DNA from: Prosapia bicincta
Lineage: Eukaryota; Arthropoda; Insecta; Hemiptera; Cercopidae
Direction: 5' to 3'
DNA: 64,000 nucleotides
Assembly (NCBI GenBank): GCA_036971475.1
Contig: JBAIZL010000001.1
Coordinates: forward strand, 154,574,044 to 154,638,043
Shown here piece by piece: positions 1 through 10,031 of the stretch (its first letter is position 1; the number at the start of each line of letters is the position of its first letter). Made by a program: the position numbers and the translations under genes. The notes under the pieces were generated by a model. It worked only from the letters and a program-made list of their open reading frames with translations. It ran no database searches and was not told where the DNA came from.

Positions 1-170
1 ACGATAACTTTCAAAATACTTATATTAGACCAATTCTACAAACACCATGCAAATCTACGATCGATTCTGCGTCACCTAAGCCCTTGAAATGAGAAATCCA
101 TTTTTTGTAGAAATCGTAAAATAGATGAACTATAGTTCATGCATTTTTTTAGATCAAAAATATGATAATT
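1..170 (+). repeat. Representative satellite monomer (type A)
   Basis: The first complete unit is close to the consensus. It shows the type A left part (positions 1-40), a less variable middle (about 50-88) holding the overlapping palindromes CGATCG and ATCGAT (58-65), a T tract (101-106), a 16-bp palindrome (125-140), a T7 tract (144-150) and an A5 tract (156-160). CpG steps fall at positions 2, 58, 62, 70 and 115. Local differences from consensus are gtcacctaag in place of gtcatctaag, and agatc in place of agagc near position 153. The start at acgata is an arbitrary phase that I chose because the window begins there. Confidence 0.95.
118..147. repeat. 16-bp perfect palindrome inside a 30-bp dyad, present in nearly every monomer
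   Basis: Positions 125-140 read ATGAACTATAGTTCAT, which is its own reverse complement. Beyond two mismatched pairs (AG/GC), five further pairs (AAAAT/ATTTT) extend the dyad to 118-147. The element recurs every 170 bp through the window. Point variants that weaken it include actctagttc, actctggttc, gaactgtag (about 44187) and gaacaatag (about 31424). It could form a hairpin or cruciform, or bind a dimeric protein; neither is shown by sequence alone. Confidence 0.93.
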
Positions 171-340
171 ACGATAGCTCTTAGAATACTTATATTAGAC
201 CAATTCTACAAACACCATGCAAATCTACGATCGATTCTGCGTCATCTAAGCCCTTGAAATGAGAAATCCATTTTTTGTAGAAATCGTAAAATAGATGAAC
301 TATAGTTCATGCATTTTTTTAGAGCAAAAATATGATAATT

Positions 341-1020
341 ACGATAACTTTCAAAATACTTATATTAGACCAATTCTACAAACACCATGCAAATCTACGA
401 TCGATTCTGCGTCATCTAAGCCCTTGAAATGAGAAAACCATTTGTTGTAGAAATCGTAAAATAGATGAACTATAGTTCATGCATTTTTTTAGAGCAAAAA
501 TATGATAATTACGATAACATTCAAAATACTTATATTAGACCAATTCTACAAACACCATGCAAATCTACGATCGATTCTGCGTCATCTAAGCCCTTGAAAT
601 GAGAAATCCATTTTTTGTAGAAATCGTAAAATAGATGAACTATAGTTCATGCATTTTTTTAGAGCAAAAATATGATAATTACGATAACTTTCAAAATACT
701 TATATTAGACCAATTCTACAAACACCATGCAAATCTACGATCGATTCTGCGTCATCTAAGCCCTTGAAATGAGAAAACCATTTGTTGTAGAAAACGTAAA
801 ATAGATGAACTATAGTTCATGCATTTTTTTAGAGCAAAAATATGATAATTACGATAACATTCAAAATACTTATATTAGACCAATTCTACAAACACCATGC
901 AAATCTACGATCGATTCTGCGTCATCTAAGCCCTTGAAATGAGAAATCCATTTTTTGTAGAAATCGTAAAATAGATGAACTATAGTTCATGCATTTTTTT
1001 AGAGCAAAAATATGATAATC
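341..1020 (+). repeat. Dimeric higher-order repeat, 340 bp x 2
   Basis: Two kinds of monomer alternate. Those at 341 and 681 have aactttc with gagaaaaccatttgttg, and those at 511 and 851 have aacattc with gagaaatcca. The alternation gives a 340-bp period over two copies. The second copy has an extra change, gaaaacg, near 791. The same aaaacc/tttgttg plus aacattc pair recurs at 6120-6460 and 7993-8331, so the dimer is a reused module. Confidence 0.8.
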
Positions 1021-1700
1021 ACGATAACTCTTAGAATACGTATATTAGGCCAATCCTACAAACACCATGCAAATCTACGATCGATTCTGCGTCATCTAAG
1101 CCCTTGAAATGAGAAATCCAATTTTTGTCGAAATCGTAAAATAGATGAACTCTAGTTCATGCATTTTTTTAGAGCAAAAATATGATAATTACGATAACTC
1201 TTAGAATACTTAAATTAGACCAATCCTACAAACACCATGAAAATCTACGATCGATTCTGCGTCATCTAAGCCCTTGAAATGAGAAATCCATTTTTTGTAG
1301 AAATCGTAAAATAGATGAACTATAGTTCATGCATTTTTTTAGAGCAAAAATATGATAATTACGATAACTCTTAGAATACTTAAATTAAACCAATTCTACA
1401 AACACCATGCAAATCTACGATCGATTCTGCGTCATCTAAGCCCTTGAAATGAGAAATCCATTTTTTGTAGAAATCGTAAAATAGATGAACTATAGTTCAT
1501 GCATTTTTTTAGAGCAAAAATATGATAATTACGATAGCTCTTAGAATACTTATATTAGACCAATTCTACAAACACCATGCAAATCTACGATCGATTCTGC
1601 GTCATCTAAGCCCTTGAAATGAGAAATCCTTTTTTTGTAGAAATCGTAAAATAGATGAACTATAGTTCATGCATTTTTTTAGAGCAAAAATATGATAATT
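681..1700 (+). repeat. Left copy of a 1.02-kb dispersed duplication
   Basis: Six monomers occur in an order repeated 5440 bp downstream (6120-7140): tttgttg type, aacattc type, ctcttagaatacgtatatt with aatcc, type B, a ttaaacc type, then gatagctc. The unusual shared marker is tacgtatatt (1031 here, 6471 in the partner). Private differences (ttaggcc and gtcgaaatc here; taaaataaacc there) show divergence after duplication. Confidence 0.75.
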
Positions 1701-2880
1701 ACGATAACTTTCAAAATACTTATATTAGACCAATTCTACAAACACTATGCAAATCTACGATCGATTCTGCGTCATCTAAGCCCTTGAAATGAGAAATCCA
1801 TTTTTTGTAGAAATCGTAAAATAGATGAACTATAGTTCATGCATTTTTTTAGAGCAAAAATATGATAATTACGATAACTTTCAAAATACTTATATTAGAC
1901 CAATTCTACAAACACCATGCAAATCTACGATCGATTCTGCGTCATCTAAGCCCTTGAAATGAGAAATCCATTTTTTGTAGAAATCGTAAAATAGATGAAC
2001 TATAGTTCATGCATTTTTTTAGAGCAAAAATATGATAATTACGATAACTTTCAAAATACTTATATTAGACCAATTCTACAAACACCATGCAAATCTACGA
2101 TCGATTCTGCGTCATCTAAGCCCTTGAAATGAGAAATCCATTTTTTGTAGAAATCGTAAAATAGATGAACTATAGTTCATGCCTTTTTTTAGAGCAAAAA
2201 TATGACAATTACGATAGCTCTTATAATACTTATATTAGACCAATTCTACAAACACCATGCAAATCTACGATCGATTCTGCGTCATGTAAGCCCTAGAAAT
2301 GAGAAATCCATTTTTTCTAGAAATCGTAAAATAGATGAACTATAGTTCATGCATTTTTTTAGAGCAAAAATATGATAATTACGATAACTTTCAAAATACT
2401 TATATTAGACCAATTCTACAAACACCATGCAAATCTACGATCGATTCTGCGTCATCTAAGCCCTTGAAATGAGAAATCCTTTTTTTGTAGAAATCGTAAA
2501 ATAGATGAACTATAGTTCATGCATTTTTTTAGAGCAAAAATATAATAATTACGATAACATTCAAAATACTTATATTAGACCAATTCTACAAACACCATAC
2601 AAATCTACGATCGATTCTGCGTCATCTAAGCCCTTGAAATGAGAAATCCATTTTTTGTAGAAATCGTAAAATAGATGAACTCTGGTTCATGCATTTTTTT
2701 AGAGCAAAAATATGATAATTACGATAACTCTTAGAATACTTAAATTAAACCAATTCTACAAACACCATGCAAATCTACGATCGATTCTGCGTCATCTAAG
2801 CCCTTGAAATGAGAAATCCATTTTTTGTAGAAATCGTAAAATAGATGAACTATAGTTCATGCATTTTTTTAGAGCAAAAA
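1701..2880 (+). repeat. Satellite monomers without a clear local higher-order period
   Basis: Seven mostly type A monomers. Variants include cactatgc (about 1744), catgcc with gacaatt and ctcttataatac (about 2185-2230), gtcatgtaag with ctagaaatgag (about 2285) and actctggttc (about 2680). The catgcc/gacaatt/ttataatac set recurs at 8.9-9.0 and 9.8-9.9 kb, linking this stretch to the 5-mer block. I see no gene or other feature. Confidence 0.85.
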
Positions 2881-4079
2881 TATGATATTTACGATAACAT
2901 TCAAAATACTTATATTAGACCAATTCTACAAACACCATACAAATCTACGATCGATTCTGCGTCATCTAAGCCCTTGAAATGAGAAATCCATTTTTTGTAA
3001 AAATCGTAAAATAGATGAACTATAGTTCATGCATTTTTTTAGAGCAAAAATATGATAATTACGATAACTTTCAAAATACTTATATTAGACCAATTCTACA
3101 AACACCATGCAAATCTACGATCGATTCTGCGTCATCTAAGCCCTTGAAATGAGAAATCCATTTTTTGTAGAAATCGTAAAATAGATGAACTATAGTTCAT
3201 GCATTTTTTTAGAGCAAAAATATGATAATTACGATAACTTTAAAAATTCTTATATTAGACCAATTCTACAAACACCATGCAAATCTACGATCGATTCTGC
3301 GTCATCTAAGCCCTTGAAATGAGAAATCCATTTTTTGTAGAAATCGTAAAATAGATGAACTATAGTTCATGCATTTTTTTAGAGCAAAAATGTGATAATT
3401 ACGATAACTTTCAAAATACTTATATTAGACCAATTCTACAAACACCATGCAAATCTACGATCGATTCTGCGTCATCTAAGCCCTTGAAATGAGAAATCCA
3501 TTTTTTGTAGAAATCGTAAAATAGATGAACTATAGTTCATGCATTTTTTTAGAGCAAAAATATGATAATTACGATAACTTTCAAAATACTTATATTAGAC
3601 CAATTCTACAAACACCATGCAAATCTACGATCGATTCTGCGTCATCTAAGCCCTTGAAATGAGAAATCCATTCTTTGTAGAAATCGTAAAATAGATGAAC
3701 TATAGTTCATGCATTTTTTTAGAGCAAAAATATGATAATTACGATAACTTTCAAAATACTTATATTAGACCAATTCTACAAACACCATGCAAATCTACGA
3801 TCGATTCTGCGTCATCTAAGCCCTTGAAATGAGAAATCCATTTTTTGTAGAAATCGTAAAATAGATGAACTATAGTTCATGCATTTTTTTAGATCAAAAA
3901 TATGATAATTACGATAGCTCTTAGATACTTATATTAGACCAATTCTACAAACACCATGCAAATCTACGATCGATTCTGCGTCATCTAAGCCCTTGAAATG
4001 AGAAATCCATTTTTTGTAGAAATCGTAAAATAGATGAACTATAGTTCATGCATTTTTTTAGAGCAAAAATATGATAATT
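2881..4079 (+). repeat. Left copy of a 1.2-kb dispersed duplication (offset 2039 bp)
   Basis: Seven monomers begin with tgatatttacgataacattc, catacaaatc and gtaaaaatcg, followed by aaaaatgtgat (about 3389), ccattctttgtag (3671) and agatcaaaaa (3891) before a gatagctc monomer. The same markers in the same order occur 2039 bp downstream. The last monomer here has a one-base deletion, ctcttagatactt (about 3926), which explains why the offset is one less than 12 monomers. The first three monomers also reappear at 14612-15090, including taaaaattctt (3241 and 14971). Confidence 0.85.
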
Positions 4080-4919
4080 ACGATAACTTTCAATATACTT
4101 ATATTAGACCAATTCTACAAACACCATGCAAGTCTACGATCGATTCTGCGTCATCTAAGCCCTTGAAATGAGAAATCCATTTTTTGTAGAAATCGTAAAA
4201 TAGATGAACTATAGTTCATGCATTTTTTTAGAGCAAAAATATGATAATTACGATAACTCTTAGAATACTTATATTAGAGCAATTCTACAAACACCATGCA
4301 AATCTACGATCGATTCTGCGTCATCTAAGCCCTTGAAATGAGAAATCCATTTTTTGTAGAAATCGTAAAATAGATGAACTATAGTTCATGCATTTTTTTA
4401 GATCAAAAATATGATAATTACGATAACTTTCAAAATACTTATATTAGACCAATTCTACAAACACCATGCGAATCTACGATCGATTCTGCGTCATCTAAGC
4501 CCTTGAAATGAGAAATCCATTTTTTGTAGAAATCTTAAAATAGATGAACTATAGTTCATGCATTTTTTTAGAGCAAAAATATGATAATTACGATAGCTCT
4601 TAGAATACTTATATTAGACCAATTCTACAAACACCATGCAAATCTACGATCGATTCTGCGTCATCTAAGCCCTTGAAATGAGAAATCCATTTTTTGTAGA
4701 AATCGTAAAATAGATGAACTATAGTTCATGCATTTTTTTAGAGCAAAAATATGATAATTACGATAACTTTCAAAATACTTATATTAGACCAATTCTACAA
4801 ACACCATACAAATCTACGATCGATTCTGCGTCATCTAAGCCCTTGAAATGAGAAATCCATTTTTTGTAGAAATCGTAAAATAGATGAACTATAGTTCATG
4901 CATTTTTTTAGAGCAAAAA
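4080..4919 (+). repeat. Satellite monomers between the duplicated 1.2-kb blocks
   Basis: Five monomers, types A and intermediate. Private changes are caatatac (about 4093), gcaagtc (about 4130), agagcaattc (4276), catgcgaatc (about 4467) and aatcttaaaat (about 4532). I see no higher-order period and no other feature. Confidence 0.85.
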
Positions 4920-6119
4920 TATGATATTTACGATAACATTCAAAATACTTATATTAGACCAATTCTACAAACACCATACAAATCTACGATCGATTCTGCG
5001 TCATCTAAGCCCTTGAAATGAGAAATCCATTTTTTGTAAAAATCGTAAAATAGATGAACTATAGTTCATGCATTTTTTTAGAGCAAAAATATGATAATTA
5101 CGATAACTTTCAAAATACTTATATTAGACCAATTCTACAAACACCATGCAAATCTACGATCGATTCTGCGTCATCTAAGCCCTTGAAATGAGAAATCCAT
5201 TTTTTGTAGAAATCGTAAAATAGATGAACTATAGTTCATGCATTTTTTTAGAGCAAAAATATGATAATTACGATAACTTTCAAAATACTTATATTAGACC
5301 AATTCTACAAACACCATGCAAATCTACGATCGATTCTGCGTCATCTAAGCCCTTGAAATGAGAAATCCATTTTTTGTAGAAATCGTAAAATAGATGAACT
5401 ATAGTTCATGCATTTTTTTGGAGCAAAAATGTGATAATTACGATAACTTTCAAAATACTTATATTAGACCAATTCTACAAACACCATGCAAATCTACGAT
5501 CGATTCTGCGTCATCTAAGCCCTTGAAATGAGAAATCCATTTTTTGTAGAAATCGTAAAATAGATGAACTATAGTTCATGCATTTTTTTAGAGCAAAAAT
5601 ATGATAATTACGATAACTTTCAAAATACTTATATTAGACCAATTCTACAAACACCATGCAAATCTACGATCGATTCTGCGTCATCTAAGCCCTTGAAATG
5701 AGAAATCCATTCTTTGTAGAAATCGTAAAATAGATGAACTATAGTTCATGCATTTTTTTAGAGCAAAAATATGATAATTACGATAACTTTCAAAATACTT
5801 ATATTAGACCAATTCTACAAACACCATGCAAATCTACGATCGATTCTGCGTCATCTAAGCCCTTGAAATGAGAAATCCATTTTTTGTAGAAATCGTAAAA
5901 TAGATGAACTATAGTTCATGCATTTTTTTAGATCAAAAATATGATAATTACGATAGCTCTTAGAATACTTATATTAGACCAATTCTACAAACACCATGCA
6001 AATCTACGATCGATTCTGCGTCATCTAAGCCCTTGAAATGAGAAATCCATTTTTTGTAGAAATCGTAAAATAGATGAACTATAGTTCATGCATTTTTTTA
6101 GAGCAAAAATATGATAATT
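4920..6119 (+). repeat. Right copy of the 1.2-kb dispersed duplication
   Basis: Partner of 2881-4079. Shared rare markers are tgatatttacgataacattc, gtaaaaatcg, aaaaatgtgat (about 5428), ccattctttgtag (5710) and agatcaaaaa (5930). Differences are a g in ttttttggagc (about 5420), loss of the taaaaattctt variant, and an intact ctcttagaatactt where the left copy lacks one base. The copies therefore differ by a handful of bases over 1.2 kb. Confidence 0.85.
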
Positions 6120-7140
6120 ACGATAACTTTCAAAATACTTATATTAGACCAATTCTACAAACACCATGCAAATCTACGATCGATTCTGCGTCATCTAAGC
6201 CCTTGATAATGAGAAAACCATTTGTTGTAGAAATCGTAAAATAGATGAACTATAGTTCATGCATTTTTTTAGAGCAAAAATATGATAATTACGATAACAT
6301 TCAAAATACTTATATTAGACCAATTCTACAAACACCATGCAAATCTACGATCGATTCTGCGTCATCTAAGCCCTTGAAATGAGAAATCCATTTTTTGTAG
6401 AAATCGTAAAATAGATGAACTATAGTTCATGCATTTTTTTAGAGCAAAAATATGATAATTACGATAACTCTTAGAATACGTATATTAGACCAATCCTACA
6501 AACACCATGCAAATCTACGATCGATTCTGCGTCATCTAAGCCCTTGAAATGAGAAATCCATTTTTTGTAGAAATCGTAAAATAGATGAACTTTAGTTCAT
6601 GCATTTTTTTAGAGCAAAAATATGATAATTACGATAACTCTTAGAATACTTAAATTAGACCAATCCTACAAACACCATGCAAATCTACGATCGATTCTGC
6701 GTCATCTAAGCCCTTGAAATGAGAAATCCATTTTTTGTAGAAATCGTAAAATAGATGAACTCTGGTTCATGCATTTTTTTAGAGCAAAAATATGATAATT
6801 ACGATAACTCTTAGAATACTTAAAATAAACCAATTCTACAAACACCATGCAAATCTACGATCGATTCTGCGTCATCTAAGCCCTTGAAATGAGAAATCCA
6901 TTTTTTGTAGAAATCGTAAAATAGATGAACTATAGTTCATGCATTTTTTTAGAGCAAAAATATGATAATTACGATAGCTCTTAGAATACTTATATTAGAC
7001 CAATTCTACAAACACCATGCAAATCTACGATCAATTCTGCGTCATCTAAGCCCTTGAAATGAGAAATCCATTTTTTGTAGAAATCGTAAAATAGATGAAC
7101 TATAGTTCATGCATTTTTTTAGAGCAAAAATATGATAATT
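6120..7140 (+). repeat. Right copy of the 1.02-kb dispersed duplication
   Basis: Partner of 681-1700. It has the same monomer order (tttgttg type, aacattc type, tacgtatatt, type B, ttaaacc-like type, gatagctc). A one-base insertion, cttgataatgag, at about 6208 makes the first monomer 171 bp. Private variants are gaactttagttc (about 6590), actctggttc (about 6770), taaaataaacc (about 6831) and gatcaattc (about 7030). Confidence 0.75.
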
Positions 7141-8331
7141 ACGATAACTCTTACAATACTTATATTAGACCAATTCTACAAACACCATGCAAATCTACGA
7201 TCGATTCTGCGTCATCTAAGCCCTTGAAATGAGAAATCCATTTTTTGTAGAAATCGTAAAATAGATGAACTATAGTTCATGCATTTTTTTAGAGCAAAAA
7301 TATGATAATTACGATAACTTTCAAAATACTTATATTAGACCAATTCTACAAACACCATACAAATCTACGATCGATTCTGCGTCATCTAAGCCCTTGAAAT
7401 GAGAAATCCATTTTTTGTAGAAATCGTAAAATAGATGAACTATAGTTCATGCATTTTTTTAGAGCAAAAATATGATATTTACGATAACATTCAAAATACT
7501 CATATTAGACCAATTCTACAAACACCATACAAATCTACGATCGATTCTGCGTCATCTAAGCCCTTGAAATGAGAAATCTATTTTTTTGTAGAAATCGTAA
7601 AATAGATGAACTATAGTTCATGCATTTTTTTAGAGCAAAAATATGATAATTACGATAACTTTCAAAATACTTATATTAGACCAATTCTACAAACACCATG
7701 CAAATCTACGATCGATTCTGCGTCATCTAAGCCCTTGAAATGAGAAATCCCTTTTTTTTAGAAATCGTAAAATAGATGAACTATAGTTCATGCATTTTTT
7801 TAGATCAAAAATATGATAATTACGATAGCTCTTAGAATACTTATATTAGACCAATTCTACAAACACCATGCAAATCTACGATCGATTCTGCGTCATCTAA
7901 GCCCTTGAAATGAGAAATCCATTTTTTGTAGAAATCGTAAAATAGATGAACTATAGTTCATGCATTTTTTTAGAGCAAAAATATGATAATTACGATAACT
8001 TTCAAAATACTTATATTAGACCAATTCTACAAACACCATGCAAATCTACGATCGATTCTGCGTCATCTAAGCCCTTGAAATGAGAAAACCATTTGTTGTA
8101 GAAAACGTAAAATAGATGAACTATAGTTCATGCATTTTTTTAGAGCAAAAATATGATAATTACGATAACATTCAAAATACTTATATTAGACCAATTCTAC
8201 AAACACCATGCAAATCTACGATCGATTCTGCGTCATCTAAGCCCTTGAAATGAGAAATCCATTTTTTGTAGAAATCGTAAAATAGATGAACTCTGGTTCA
8301 TGCATTTTTTTAGAGCAAAAATATGATAATT
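7141..8331 (+). repeat. Mosaic of satellite monomers
   Basis: Seven monomers whose marker sets also occur elsewhere. A catac/gatattt/aacattc pair (7312-7652) resembles 2881 and 4920. A cccttttttttagaaatc monomer (about 7750) resembles one at about 37350. An aaaacc/tttgttg/gaaaacg plus aacattc pair (7993-8331) resembles 681-1020. The ctatttttttgtag variant near 7578 adds one base. Such re-use suggests past transfer of small blocks within the array. Confidence 0.8.
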
Positions 8332-10031
8332 ACGATAACTCTTAGAATACTTAAATTAAACCAATTCTACAAACACCATGCAAATCTACGATCGATTCTG
8401 CGTCATCTAAGCCCTTGAAATGAGAAATCCATTTTTTGTAGAAATCGTAAAATAGATGAACTATAGTTCATGCATTTTTTTAGAGCAAAAATATGATAAT
8501 TACGATAACTTTCAAAATACTTATAGTAGACCAATTCTACAAACACCATGCAAATCTACGATCGATTCTGCGTCATCTAAGCCCTTGAAATGAGAAATCC
8601 ATTTGTTGTAGAAATCGTAAAATAGATGAACTATAGTTCATGCATTTTTTTAGAGCAAAAATATGATAATTACGATAACTCTTAGAATACTTATATTAGA
8701 CCAATTCTACAAACACCATGCAAATCTACGATCGATTCTGCGTCATCTAAGCCCTTGAAATGAGAAATCCATTTTTTGTAGAAATCGTAAAATAGATGAA
8801 CTATAGTTCATGCATTTTTTTAGAGCAAAAATATGATAATTACGATAACTCTTAGAATACTTAAATTAGACCAATCCTACAAACACCATGCAAATCTACG
8901 ATCGATTCTGCGTCATCAAAGCCCTTGAAATGAGAAATCCATTTTTTGTAGAAATCGTAAAATAGATGAACTATAGTTCATGCCTTTTTTTAGAGCAAAA
9001 ATATGACAATTACGATAGCTCTTATAATACTTAAATTAGACCAATCCTACAAACACCATGCAAATCTACAATCGATTCTGCGTCATCTAAGCCCTTGAAA
9101 TGAGAAATCCATTTTTTGTAGAAATCGTAAAATAGATGAACTCTGGTTCATGCATTTTTTTAGAGCAAAAATATGATAATTACGATAACTCTTAGAATAC
9201 TTAAATTAAACCAATTCTACAAACACCATGCAAATCTACGATCGATTCTGCGTCATCTAAGCCCTTGAAATGAGAAATCCATTTTTTGTAGAAATCGTAA
9301 AATAGATGAACTATAGTTCATGCATTTTTTTAGAGCAAAAATATGATAATTACGATAACTTTCAAAATACTTATAGTAGACCAATTCTACAAACACCATG
9401 CAAATCTACGATCGATTCTGCGTCATCTAAGCCCTTGAAATGAGAAATCCATTTGTTGTAGAAATCGTAAAATAGATGAACTATAGTTCATGCATTTTTT
9501 TAGAGCAAAAATATGATAATTACGATAACTCTTAGAATACTTATATTAGACCAATTCTACAAACACCATGCAAATCTACGATCGATTCTGCGTCATCTAA
9601 GCCCTTGAAATGAGAAATCCATTTTTTGTAGAAATCGTAAAATAGATGAACTATAGTTCATGCATTTTTTTAGAGCAAAAATATGATAATTACGATAACT
9701 CTTAGAATACTTAAATTAGACCAATCCTACAAACACCATGCAAATCTACGATCGATTCTGCGTCATCAAAGCCCTTGAAATGAGAAATCCATTTTTTGTA
9801 GAAATCGTAAAATAGATGAACTATAGTTCATGCCTTTTTTTAGAGCAAAAATATGACAATTACGATAGCTCTTATAATACTTATATTAGACCAATTCTAC
9901 AAACACCATTTAAATCTACGATCGATTCTGCGTCATCTAAGCCCTTGAAATGAGAAATCTATTTTTTCTAGAAATCGTAAAATAGATGAACTATAGTTCA
10001 TGCATTTTTTTAGAGCAAAAATATGATAATT
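8332..10031 (+). repeat. 5-monomer higher-order repeat, 850 bp x 2
   Basis: Two copies (8332-9181 and 9182-10031) share the order ttaaacc type, tatagtag with atttgttgtag, ctcttag/ttatatt, type B with gtcatcaaag plus catgcc and gacaatt, then gatagctcttataatac. The tatagtag marker lies at 8523 and 9373, and cgtcatcaaa at 8911 and 9761, so the spacing is exactly 850. The fifth monomer differs between copies (see 9012-9181). Confidence 0.9.
9012..9181 (+). repeat. Probable chimeric monomer at the 5-mer copy junction
   Basis: The left part (gatagctcttataatac) matches the fifth monomer of the next copy (9862). The rest (ttaaattagaccaatcc and later actctggttc) matches type B and actctgg monomers that elsewhere precede the ttaaacc type. 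This is what an unequal exchange within a monomer would leave. Independent mutation or gene conversion could also produce it. Confidence 0.6.

Noticed and set aside
58..65. CGATCG/ATCGAT as a special site
   Set aside because: Short palindromes of 6 bp are expected by chance. They are simply part of the conserved middle of the monomer.
125..140. Nuclear-receptor or ecdysone-type response element, because AGTTCA half-sites are present
   Set aside because: The half-sites point away from each other with a 2-bp gap, unlike the usual inverted element, and a site in every satellite unit is better explained as part of the repeat. There is no supporting promoter or gene.
144..160. Terminator or promoter signals (T7 tract, TATA-like and CCAAT-like words)
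   Set aside because: These words occur in every monomer as part of an AT-rich repeat, with no associated gene. The T tract is not preceded by a GC-rich stem.
1..170. CENP-B box in the monomer
   Set aside because: The canonical box needs TTCG and CGGG (or their complements CGAA and CCCG). None of these occurs in the consensus on either strand.
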